Below are positions 13,333-19,431 of a DNA stretch of 19,431 nucleotides, in pieces; the stretch's first letter is position 1; every line of letters begins with the position of its first letter. The translations under genes and the position numbers were made by a program. The notes under the pieces were generated by a model. That model had not been told where the DNA came from. It made no database searches and was given only the letters and a program-made list of their open reading frames with translations. The stretch spans positions 1 through 19,431 of the forward strand of contig DHVS01000032.1 in NCBI GenBank assembly GCA_002412795.1. The letters are read 5' to 3'. The stretch is from a bacterium UBP2_UBA5202 (GTDB lineage: Bacteria > Edwardsbacteria > AC1 > EtOH8).

Positions 13333-15324
13333 TCACCGTATTTCCGACCCCGTCTCAACTTTGCGCTGAGGATTCAGTATCACCACCCCGTCCTTGTCCT
13401 GGGCCGCCAGCAGCATGCCGTGCGACTCCAGCCCCCGGATCTTGGCCGGCTTCAGGTTGGCCACTATCACCACCTGCTGGCCCACCAGCGATTCCGGGGT
13501 GTACCACTGGGCTATGCCGGCCAGCACCTGCCGGATCTCCCCGCCCAGCTTCACCTGCAGGCGCAGCAGCTTGTCGGCGTTGGGCACCTTCTCGGCGGCG
13601 ATGATCTCGGCGGTCCGCAGTTTTACTTTTTTGAAATAATCAATGTCTATCAGTTCCTCTGCGGCAACTTCCGATTTCCCATTTCCTATTTCCCCAGTTT
13701 TTGTTTGGCTTTCAGCTTTGTTTGTTTCTTCCATCTTTCCCGCTTTCTTCTGTATTCTGTCTTCGGTATTCGGTATTCCGGCGTTCCGGTCGATCCTCGG
13801 GAACAGCGGCTCCCCGGCCGATATCTTCTGTCCCGCCTTAAGCAGTCCCCATTCGGAGGCCTTGGCCAGCGTGATGTCCTTTTCCTCCACTCCCAGCCGG
13901 GACAGCAGCTCCCGGCACTTGCCCGGCATCACCGGAAACAAAAGGATGCTAGCTATGCGTAGGGCCTCGGTCGCGTTGTAAAGGACAAGGTTGATCCGCT
14001 CCTGGTTGCCTTCCTTGAAAAGCTTCCAGGGTGCGTTGGATTCCACGTAGCGGTTGGTGAGCTTCACCAGGTCCAGGGTTTGGACTATGGCTTCATTAAG
14101 ATCAAATTTCTCCACCAGATCCTTGACCTTCAAACCCAAGCTGGTGGCGCTGGATAGAAGTTCATCGTCTGAACTTCCCGGCTTCCCGGCTTCCGGGACA
14201 GCGCCTCCGCAGTATGTATCCATCATCTTGAATATCCGGCTGGCCAGATTGCCGTAATCGTTGGCCAGGTCGCTGTTGATCCGTTGTTCCGCCCGGGTAT
14301 AGCTGAAATCGCCGTCGCCGGTGGTCGATATTTCGGACAAAAGGAAATAGCGCACCTGGTCGGTGCCGTACCGCTTGGTTATGGCCTCGGGGTCTATAAC
14401 GTTGCCCAGGGATTTGGACATCTTCTGCCCGTCGGCCGTGATGTATCCGTGCACCAGCAGTTTGTGGGGCAGGGCGACCTTGGCCGACATCAGAAAGGCC
14501 GGCCAGTAGACCGCGTGAAAGCGGATGATGCCCTTGCCGACGACGTGCACCCGTTCCGGGCAGTCGGTCCAGAAATCCTTAAAGAGCTGGCCGGGATCGG
14601 CGTAACCCAGCGCGTTGATGTAGTTGGACAAGGCGTCGAACCAGACATAGACCACCTGATTGGGGTCGCCGGGAACCGGGATGCCCCAGCCCTTGGCCCG
14701 TTCCCTGGAACGGGAGACCGAGATGTCCTCCAGCCCGCTCCGGACAAAGGACAACACCTCGTTCTTGCGGGTCTTGGGCGTTATCAGATACTTGTCGGAT
14801 CCTATCAGCTCCTCCAGCTGCGTTTGGTATTTGGACAGCTTGAAGAAATAATTTTCCTCTTCGATATTTTCCGGCACGGTCTCGTGCTCCGGGCACTTGC
14901 CGTCCACCAGTTCGTCCGGGGTGTAGAACCCCTCGCAGCCCACGCAGTAAAGCCCCTGATAGCGCTTTTTGTAGATGTCGCCGTTCTCCAGGCAGGCCTG
15001 CCACAACTTTTCCACGCCCTTTTTGTGGCGTTCCTCGGAGCTGGTGCGGATGAAGTCATCGTTGGAAAGCGACAGGTAATCATGCATGTCGGCGAAGAAT
15101 TTGGCGTTACGCTTGACCAGCGCCTCGGTGGGGATGCCCTCCTTCTCCGCGGTCTGGACGTTCTTAAGGCTGTTCTCGTCCGAGCCGGTCAAAAAGCGCA
15201 CCTGGCGCCCGAACAGCCTGTGATAGCGGGCCAAGGCGTCGGTCTGCACCGTCTCCAGCGCAAAGCCGATATGCGGTTTGGCGTTGACGAACGGTATGGC
15301 GGTGGTGATGTAGAACTTTCTCAT
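13333..15324 (-). CDS. metG: Methionyl-tRNA synthetase with C-terminal tRNA-binding domain
   Basis: Class I synthetase charging tRNA-Met, 663 residues. Seen: MRKFYITTAIPFVNAKPHIG with the PHIG form of HIGH (17-20); a zinc-binding insert CVGC...CPEH (about 126-148); VYVWFDALSNYINALGY; the KMSKS loop in ADGQKMSKSLGN near residue 300; a helical anticodon-binding domain; and a C-terminal Trbp111-like OB-fold (IDYFKKVKLRTAEIIAAEKV to the end, about 555-663). The linker before it, GIPNTEDRIQKKAGKMEETN and onward, is low-complexity and coincides with dispersed repeats. The start at ATG 15322-15324 is fixed by the canonical N-terminus; a GGAGG lies ten bases upstream. A longer in-frame opening to 15525 runs over the ricT gene and is not used. 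The ATG overlaps the ricT stop by four bases. Confidence 0.97.
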   Translation of the reverse strand: MRKFYITTAIPFVNAKPHIGFALETVQTDALARYHRLFGRQVRFLTGSDENSLKNVQTAEKEGIPTEALVKRNAKFFADMHDYLSLSNDDFIRTSSEERHKKGVEKLWQACLENGDIYKKRYQGLYCVGCEGFYTPDELVDGKCPEHETVPENIEEENYFFKLSKYQTQLEELIGSDKYLITPKTRKNEVLSFVRSGLEDISVSRSRERAKGWGIPVPGDPNQVVYVWFDALSNYINALGYADPGQLFKDFWTDCPERVHVVGKGIIRFHAVYWPAFLMSAKVALPHKLLVHGYITADGQKMSKSLGNVIDPEAITKRYGTDQVRYFLLSEISTTGDGDFSYTRAEQRINSDLANDYGNLASRIFKMMDTYCGGAVPEAGKPGSSDDELLSSATSLGLKVKDLVEKFDLNEAIVQTLDLVKLTNRYVESNAPWKLFKEGNQERINLVLYNATEALRIASILLFPVMPGKCRELLSRLGVEEKDITLAKASEWGLLKAGQKISAGEPLFPRIDRNAGIPNTEDRIQKKAGKMEETNKAESQTKTGEIGNGKSEVAAEELIDIDYFKKVKLRTAEIIAAEKVPNADKLLRLQVKLGGEIRQVLAGIAQWYTPESLVGQQVVIVANLKPAKIRGLESHGMLLAAQDKDGVVILNPQRKVETGSEIR
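13746..13789. repeat. Dispersed short repeat inside the metG linker
   Basis: TCTTCTGTATTCTGTCTTC at 13746-13764 matches 6288-6306 with one mismatch. It continues as CGGTATTCGGTATTCCGG, another short-period array. Nearby 13676-13696 holds TTTCCCATTTCCTATTTCCCC, a third degenerate array. All are translated in frame as part of the MetG interdomain linker. Confidence 0.6.
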
Positions 15325-16112
15325 TTCTTGGAAACCTCCGCTACCTCGAATTCCCCGTGGCCCTCCTCGAACCGCACTGACACTTTTTGCTTGAAGATGT
15401 CCACCTTGTAGACCGTGCCCGGGCCCTTGGGGGTGATGACCACCGAACCCACCCGGGGCATGCTGCGGTGGGCCTCCTCGTAATAGCGGTCCTCGTAGGT
15501 CAGGCAGCACATCAGGCGGCCGCACAGACCCAGCATCTTGTTGGAGGTGGTGGACAGGTTCTGCTCCTTGGCCATCTTCAGGGTCACCGGCTCGAACTCG
15601 TTAAGCCAGGCCACGCAGCACAGCTGGCGGCCGCACAGACCCAGCCCGCCCACCCGCCGGGCCTCGTCCCGCACCCCTATCTGGTGCATCTCGATCCGGC
15701 CCTTGAACATGGCGGCCAGGTCCCGCACCAATGATCGGAAGTCCACCCGCTTTTCGGCGGTGAAGTAGAAGGTCAGTTTTGATCCGTCGAACTTGGCCTC
15801 CACGTCCACCAGGGTCATCTGCAGGCCGTGCCGGCGGATCAGGTCCAGGCAGGCCTGGTAGGCCTCGGTCTCGCGCTTGCGGTTGGCCTGGAACTTCACT
15901 ATGTCCTCCTCCACCGCCTTGCGCAGCACTTCTCCGGCCGCCTTGAATTTTTCCTTGAGGATGGCCCGCTCGCCCTCCACCGCGCCCAGCTCCTCGCCGT
16001 TGTCGGTGGTGACGATCACCATTTCCCCCGGGACCAGGCTGTAGGCCTGGGGATTGAGGTAGTATTTGGAACGCGCTTCCTTAAAGCGCACCATTATCAG
16101 GTTTTCGCTCAT
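15321..16112 (-). CDS. ricT: PSP1-domain protein RicT (YaaT) homologue
   Basis: A 263-residue PSP1-domain protein. In Bacillus subtilis RicT is part of the RicA-RicF-RicT complex that carries iron-sulfur clusters and influences RNA processing and phosphorelay. Seen: VRFKEARSKYYLNPQ (8-22), VEAKFDGSKLTFYFTAEKRVDFR (PSP1 core), and two cysteine clusters GLCGRQLCC (C160, 165, 166) and GLCGRLMCC (C197, 202, 203), the expected cluster ligands. The C-terminus (GSVVITPKGPGTVYKVDI) is a small KOW-like beta segment. I chose ATG 16110-16112, preceded by AGAGGAG and overlapping the holB stop by four bases; a longer opening reaches into holB. It sits between holB and metG, an order seen in several bacterial groups. 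The Gram-positive pathway partners are not in the window, so its role here is open. Confidence 0.92.
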   Translation of the reverse strand: MSENLIMVRFKEARSKYYLNPQAYSLVPGEMVIVTTDNGEELGAVEGERAILKEKFKAAGEVLRKAVEEDIVKFQANRKRETEAYQACLDLIRRHGLQMTLVDVEAKFDGSKLTFYFTAEKRVDFRSLVRDLAAMFKGRIEMHQIGVRDEARRVGGLGLCGRQLCCVAWLNEFEPVTLKMAKEQNLSTTSNKMLGLCGRLMCCLTYEDRYYEEAHRSMPRVGSVVITPKGPGTVYKVDIFKQKVSVRFEEGHGEFEVAEVSKK

Positions 16113-17170
16113 AGCTCCTCTTTTATTATATCGGGACTGCAGGCGGCCATCAGGCACAGCCTGGGTGTTACGTTCCGGCTCAGGGCCGTCCGGGCCAGTT
16201 CCATGTTGGCGGTGATCCGGTTCAGCTGCGGTCCGGTCAGCAGCCGGGCCAGGGACAGAACCTCCGGCGAAGCCTGGGGTTCGGGGTGGATGGCCTCCAG
16301 CGCTATGGCCGACATCATCTCCAGCACCCGCTGGGGGCGGCCCTTTTCGCCGGTGGCCAGGTCTATGGCCTCCATCATCTCGGCGTATCTCTTTTCCAGA
16401 CCGGCCCGCAAAAGGTCCCCGGCCATCCGGCGCTCCTCCAGCAGGTCCAGGTCCATCATCTCCAGGGCCTGCCCCAGGCTGCCCTGGCTAAGGGAGGCCA
16501 GCATCCTGGCCTGGGCCGGGTCCAGTCCGTGGCGCTCTTCCAGGTTCTGGACCACCTCCGCCCGGTCCAGCCTCATGAAGCGGATCTTCTGGCAGCGGGA
16601 GAGGATGGTGGAAAGAAGGGCGTTGGGCTTGTCGCAGACCAGGATGAAATTGGTGGTGGGGGAGGGCTCCTCCAGCGTTTTTAAGAAGGCGTTGGCCGCC
16701 TCGGTGGTCATGGCCTCAGGGCGGATTATGATCACCGCCTTCTTTTTCCCCTGGTAGGGCTGGAGCGAAAGTTTTGACTGCAGTACCCTGATGTCGTCGA
16801 TGGTGATGGCCACCGGCCGGTCGAAATCCAGCGACAGGTAGGGCTTTTCGGCCTTCCGGGCCAGCAGCTCGGCTATCTCCTCGGCCAGTTTTTTCTTGTC
16901 GCTCTCGCCGGAGGGATGGGGCACCGGAAAGACGTAGTGCAGATCCGGGTGATTGAAGCTGACTGTCTTCTGGCACTGGCTGCAGGCGCCGCAGGGAGCC
17001 TCCACCCCGGTGCAGTTAAGGGCCTGGGCCAGCTCAAAGGCCGCCATCTCCTTGCCCACCCCGGAAGGGCCGTAGAACAGATAGCTCTGGGCCAGCCGGT
17101 TTTCCTCAAAGGACCGGCGCAGTATCTTCTTGGCCACTTCCTGGCCGACCATGCTGGAAAACAGTTTCAC
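16109..17170 (-). CDS. holB: DNA polymerase III delta' subunit
   Basis: Clamp-loader subunit of the replisome, 353 residues, AAA+ fold. Seen: MVGQEVAKKILRRSFEENRL leading to GPSGVGKE at 34-41; a four-cysteine zinc module C53, C60, C63, C66 (APCGACSQCQ); VIIIRPEAMTTEAANAFLKTLEEP, the family signature; and LLSTILSRCQKIRF with the SRC motif. The P-loop has Glu in place of the usual Ser/Thr after Lys40, so ATP binding is probably lost, as commonly in delta'. The start is GTG at 17168-17170, without a clear ribosome site; an ATG six codons in is possible. The stop overlaps the ricT ATG (ATGA). A 104-bp repeat-bearing gap separates it from the LpoA-like gene. Confidence 0.93.
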   Translation of the reverse strand: MKLFSSMVGQEVAKKILRRSFEENRLAQSYLFYGPSGVGKEMAAFELAQALNCTGVEAPCGACSQCQKTVSFNHPDLHYVFPVPHPSGESDKKKLAEEIAELLARKAEKPYLSLDFDRPVAITIDDIRVLQSKLSLQPYQGKKKAVIIIRPEAMTTEAANAFLKTLEEPSPTTNFILVCDKPNALLSTILSRCQKIRFMRLDRAEVVQNLEERHGLDPAQARMLASLSQGSLGQALEMMDLDLLEERRMAGDLLRAGLEKRYAEMMEAIDLATGEKGRPQRVLEMMSAIALEAIHPEPQASPEVLSLARLLTGPQLNRITANMELARTALSRNVTPRLCLMAACSPDIIKEEL

Positions 17171-17203
17171 AAAATATTTCAGAATAGATTGCAGTTATAA
17201 ATT

Positions 17204-17227
17204 TCCTGGGTTCCTGGATTCCTAATA
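17204..17227. repeat. 8-bp tandem repeat upstream of holB
   Basis: Three units, TCCTGGGT, TCCTGGAT and TCCTAATA, lie back to back. GGGTTCCTGG here is identical to 3490-3499 in the grpE leader. The sequence is part of the holB leader and shows no coding potential. Confidence 0.65.
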
Positions 17228-17242
17228 AAAACAGTACCTATC

Positions 17243-17268
17243 CTTGGGCTGTGCCTGTCGAAGCCTGC
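17243..17268. repeat. REP-like fragment with TGTCGAAGCC
   Basis: CTTGGGCTGTGCCTGTCGAAGCC can form a short stem (GGCT/AGCC) and shares TGTCGAAGCC with the larger element near 3690. It lies just past the stop of the LpoA-like gene and may be a fragment of the same dispersed element. Confidence 0.4.
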
Positions 17269-17274
17269 GTCCTA

Positions 17275-19119
17275 TTACGGTTTCTTCGGCTGGAGGGTTT
17301 CCTTCTTCACCGGGGCCGGGGTCTTCTTATCCTTGGCCGCAGCCGCTTCATCCAGGCTTACCGCCTGCCGGTTCTTGATGGTCATCATCTTGGCCTTGGG
17401 CTGGGCCCCGAACCGCCCGAAGCTTCCCTGCCCCGAGAGTTTCAGCCCGGTGAAATCGCCGCTGGTCAGGTAGGTCCGCAGTTCCTGGCGGGAGGCCGGG
17501 TTCTTCTGCAGGGCGGCGATCATGATGGAAGCGGCATCGTAGCCCTGGGCGGCCTGCTTGGACGGCGGCTTGCCGTAGCGCTTCTTAAAGCGCTCTTCGA
17601 AGGCGGCCGAGGACTGGGCCAGTTCGGAACTTTCCGAAAGCACTGCGAAGATGGCCCCCTCCACGTAAACGTCGCCCTGGGCCGACACCTTGGGGTCTCC
17701 CCAGGATTCTGGCCCCAATAACTGGAGCTTCAGCTGGTTGTAGGCCAGCTGGGGGGCGATCATCACGATGTCCGAGGGGGATACCGGCAAAAACAGGGCG
17801 TCCACCTTTACCAGCCGCAGCTGGTCGATCTGGGCCTTGAAGTCGGTGGTGCCGGGAGTGTAGGCCTGGGCATAGACCATCCTGGCCCCCAGTTTGACGG
17901 CCTCCCTGGCAAAGGCCTGGGCCACTGATTCCCAGGCGCCCTCGTCGGGGTACAGCATGGCCAGGGCCTTAAAGCCCCGGGCTTTCACCGCGTACTGGGC
18001 CACCGCCGGCCCCTGCCAGCTCAGGCTGGGGTTCAGTTGGAAGATGTTGGGCCCGATGGTCGAGATCCGGTCGTCGGTGGCGGTGGGCGAAAGCAGGGGA
18101 ACGCCCAACACATCGGCCACCCCGGCGGCGGCGATGGTGGCGGTGGAGAGCACTTCGCCGATCAGTCCCATCACCATGGAGGAGTCGGCCAAACGCCGGG
18201 CCTGTTTGACCGCATCGATGGCGTCGCCCCTGGAGTCGGCCGATACTATTTTAAATTTTTCGGCGGCCTTCTGGTTGTATTCCTCAAAGGCCAGTTCCAC
18301 CCCGTTCTGCACCGCCTGCCCGAATTCCCCGTATTTGCCGGTCAGGGGCGCCAGCAGGCCTATCTTTTTTTCCACCGGGATCGCCGGGACCAGCGCGTTT
18401 TCTCCGGACAGCTGCGATAAGAGCAGGTTGGCGGTTCCGGCCTCCCCGCTGGCGGGATATTTTTTGCTGAGATCGGCCAGCAGTTTTTTGGCCTCGGGAA
18501 TGTTTCTGGCCTCCAATTCCAGCTTGCATAATCTGAGGCCCATGGCCGGGGCGGTTTCTGCATTGGAATATGTCTTGTAAAGGATCCGCAGCTCGCCCGA
18601 GGAAAGCTTTTCGTTGATCAGAGCCAGCAGCGGCAGCCTTATGGTCTCACGGTCCTCCGGAGCTTTGGCCTTGGCCATGCCGTCCAAATACTGCTGGCCG
18701 GCTTTGACGTGATCCTTTTTCTCGGCGTAGCAGTCTCCCAGCACCTTCTTGCCCCTGGCCCAAAATTCGGAATCGGGATATTTTTCGATCAGCTTGAAGC
18801 CGTTCTGCAGGGCCAGGTCGACCTGCTTAAGCTCCAGGCGGTACAGGGCCGTCAGGTAGAGGGCCTCCGCGGCCGCTGGCGCTTCGGGATGCCTGGCCAG
18901 CAGCTGTTGCAGGGCTTCGGCGGCATCGGCCGTCCGGTGTTCCGAGTACAGTGATTTGGCCTTTTCCAGAAGCCCGGCGGCCTCGGTCTCTTTTTTACGT
19001 TGCAGTTCGTCTTTGGCCTGCTGGTCCTGGGAGACCGGGGGCTTTTTGTCCACCGCCGGCTGCAGGGTGACGCAGGAGACCGTCAAAAGTGACAGCAATA
19101 TAACGCCGTATTTTTTCAT
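17275..19119 (-). CDS. Lipoprotein with TPR and periplasmic-binding (LpoA-like) domains
   Basis: A 614-residue envelope lipoprotein. MKKYGVILLSLLTVSC is a lipoprotein signal with likely acylated Cys16. Residues about 35-220 are TPR-like helices (AAGLLEKAKSLYSEHRTADA, LIEKYPDSEFWARGKKVLGD). Residues about 232-575 form a type I periplasmic-binding fold: KIGLLAPLTGKYGEFGQAVQ, GLIGEVLSTATIAAAGVADV, GVPLLSPTATDD, LQLLGPESWGD, AAQGYDAASIMI. The tail is Lys/Pro-rich. This layout matches penicillin-binding-protein activators of the LpoA kind, which stimulate peptidoglycan synthases from the outer membrane; a branched-chain amino-acid-binding protein is the alternative, but no permease genes are adjacent. 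The start is ATG 19117-19119 with AGGTGA five bases upstream; the in-frame GTG at 19126-19128 is part of that ribosome site and is rejected. A consensus promoter lies upstream. Confidence 0.85.
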   Translation of the reverse strand: MKKYGVILLSLLTVSCVTLQPAVDKKPPVSQDQQAKDELQRKKETEAAGLLEKAKSLYSEHRTADAAEALQQLLARHPEAPAAAEALYLTALYRLELKQVDLALQNGFKLIEKYPDSEFWARGKKVLGDCYAEKKDHVKAGQQYLDGMAKAKAPEDRETIRLPLLALINEKLSSGELRILYKTYSNAETAPAMGLRLCKLELEARNIPEAKKLLADLSKKYPASGEAGTANLLLSQLSGENALVPAIPVEKKIGLLAPLTGKYGEFGQAVQNGVELAFEEYNQKAAEKFKIVSADSRGDAIDAVKQARRLADSSMVMGLIGEVLSTATIAAAGVADVLGVPLLSPTATDDRISTIGPNIFQLNPSLSWQGPAVAQYAVKARGFKALAMLYPDEGAWESVAQAFAREAVKLGARMVYAQAYTPGTTDFKAQIDQLRLVKVDALFLPVSPSDIVMIAPQLAYNQLKLQLLGPESWGDPKVSAQGDVYVEGAIFAVLSESSELAQSSAAFEERFKKRYGKPPSKQAAQGYDAASIMIAALQKNPASRQELRTYLTSGDFTGLKLSGQGSFGRFGAQPKAKMMTIKNRQAVSLDEAAAAKDKKTPAPVKKETLQPKKP

Positions 19120-19185
19120 TTTATTCACCTAAAATGATATTTTTTGTGACTGGTTAAAGCCCACTGCCCCATCATATAAACTGTA

Positions 19186-19214
19186 AGTATAGCAAGCAAT
19201 TAGGGCTCTGTCAA
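19186..19214 (-). promoter_or_regulatory. Sigma70-type promoter for the LpoA-like gene and downstream operon
   Basis: On the minus strand TTGACA (19209-19214), 17 bases, then TATACT (19186-19191): a perfect -35 and a one-mismatch -10. The start of transcription would be near 19180, about 60 bases before the ATG. It lies directly downstream of a terminator, so it probably opens the whole transcription unit leftwards. Confidence 0.8.
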
Positions 19215-19221
19215 CAACAAA

Positions 19222-19242
19222 AAAACCGGCCCGGCCGGTTTT
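19222..19242. terminator. Bidirectional intrinsic terminator
   Basis: AAAACCGGCC-C-GGCCGGTTTT is a perfect palindrome of 21 bases, giving a nine-pair stem with a small loop. It is flanked by A-runs on the left and T-rich sequence on the right, so both strands end in U-rich RNA. It would end a minus-strand transcript arriving from beyond the right edge and insulate the promoter next to it. Confidence 0.85.
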
Positions 19243-19258
19243 CTTTTGCTCAAAAATA

Positions 19259-19286
19259 TTCACGCTTCACATTTCACCATTCGCGA
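19259..19286. repeat. 7-bp TGAA-type tandem repeat
   Basis: On the minus strand TGAAATG, TGAAGCG and TGAATAT follow each other after GAATGG. It is of the same short-period degenerate kind as the arrays near 12171, 13287 and 17204. Confidence 0.5.
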
Positions 19287-19431
19287 CCAACAAAGGGTCA
19301 TCATGGTATCACATTGTCATAAAGTCAATAAACCTTGCTATGATTATCCAGTCAGCTCAGGAGACATGGACAACAATAGGTGCTAAACCCGGTTGTCGCG
19401 TTAAAGCGATCAGTGAGCATCGCAGTTGACG

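Larger units (their letters stand above)
19120..19431. other. Noncoding right end of window
   Basis: These 312 bases hold the leader and promoter of the LpoA-like gene, the terminator, a short TGAA-type tandem repeat, and then about 145 bases in which I see no recognisable gene. The minus strand is open from the right edge for 24 codons, ending in TGA at 19355-19357, which might be the tail of a gene lying outside the window, but it matches nothing I know. No tRNA-like cloverleaf was found. Confidence 0.5.

Noticed and set aside
13274..13333. Thiazole/oxazole peptide biosynthesis cluster suggested by the SagB-type protein
   Set aside because: No cyclodehydratase, precursor peptide or transporter genes are nearby; SagB-type folds occur widely outside such clusters.
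14284..15411. Long open frame on the plus strand opposite metG
   Set aside because: It lies entirely antisense to a certain metG gene in GC-rich DNA, where such shadow frames are expected; its translation has no recognisable domain.
15325..15525. N-terminal extension of MetG
   Set aside because: It overlaps ricT out of frame, is Gly/Arg/Pro-rich, and the canonical synthetase N-terminus MRKFYITTAIP with a ribosome site starts at 15324.
16953..17110. Catalytic ATPase function for the holB product
   Set aside because: The P-loop ends in GKE rather than GKS/T, so ATP hydrolysis is unlikely; the signature fits delta' rather than the ATPase subunit DnaX.
19120..19128. GTG start for the LpoA-like gene
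   Set aside because: The GTG is part of the AGGTGA ribosome site for the ATG at 19119, which starts a normal lipoprotein signal.

Overview
The window is a single co-directional run of genes, all on the minus strand, so gene order along transcription runs from right to left. Base composition is mostly GC-rich, with clearly AT-richer islands. Several genes point to a diderm (Gram-negative-type) bacterium: a heptose adenylyltransferase for LPS core synthesis (rfaE2), a lipoprotein of TPR plus periplasmic-binding architecture (LpoA-like), and a probable outer-membrane beta-barrel protein. The gene mix and the many degenerate short repeats between genes fit an uncultivated, metagenome-type bacterium. 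No phylum can be assigned from the sequence alone.

Layout in transcription order. (1) 19214-15000: a consensus promoter at 19186-19214, preceded by a bidirectional terminator, leads into the LpoA-like lipoprotein. It is followed by a tightly packed housekeeping set: holB, ricT and metG, joined by 4-nt ATGA overlaps. (2) 13274-9590: a redox/signalling cluster of a SagB-type nitroreductase with a helical N-terminal extension, a DUF362 double-ferredoxin protein, a membrane GGDEF diguanylate cyclase, and a second nitroreductase. (3) 9581-6852: an AT-rich accessory island with a Vsr endonuclease fused to a cytosine-C5 methyltransferase, an HNH endonuclease, and a nucleotidyltransferase, spaced by +1 and -4 nt. 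This looks like a restriction-modification operon and is the best candidate for an unusual system here. (4) 6789-3741: rfaE2, the outer-membrane protein (compositionally mosaic, with a Cys-Pro repeat) and proS. (5) 3598-1: an inverted repeat abutting a consensus promoter, then grpE, dnaK and dnaJ (dnaJ runs off the left edge). DnaK lacks the roughly 24-residue insert of Gram-negative DnaKs, and dnaK-dnaJ differ in base composition from grpE, so the operon may be chimeric.

A theme through the window is short degenerate tandem repeats with 7-9 bp periods (plus larger dispersed motifs) at gene junctions. In at least three places they enter reading frames: the C-terminus of the SagB-type protein, the end of rfaE2, and a linker inside MetG. 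I found no tRNA, rRNA, CRISPR array or complete insertion sequence.
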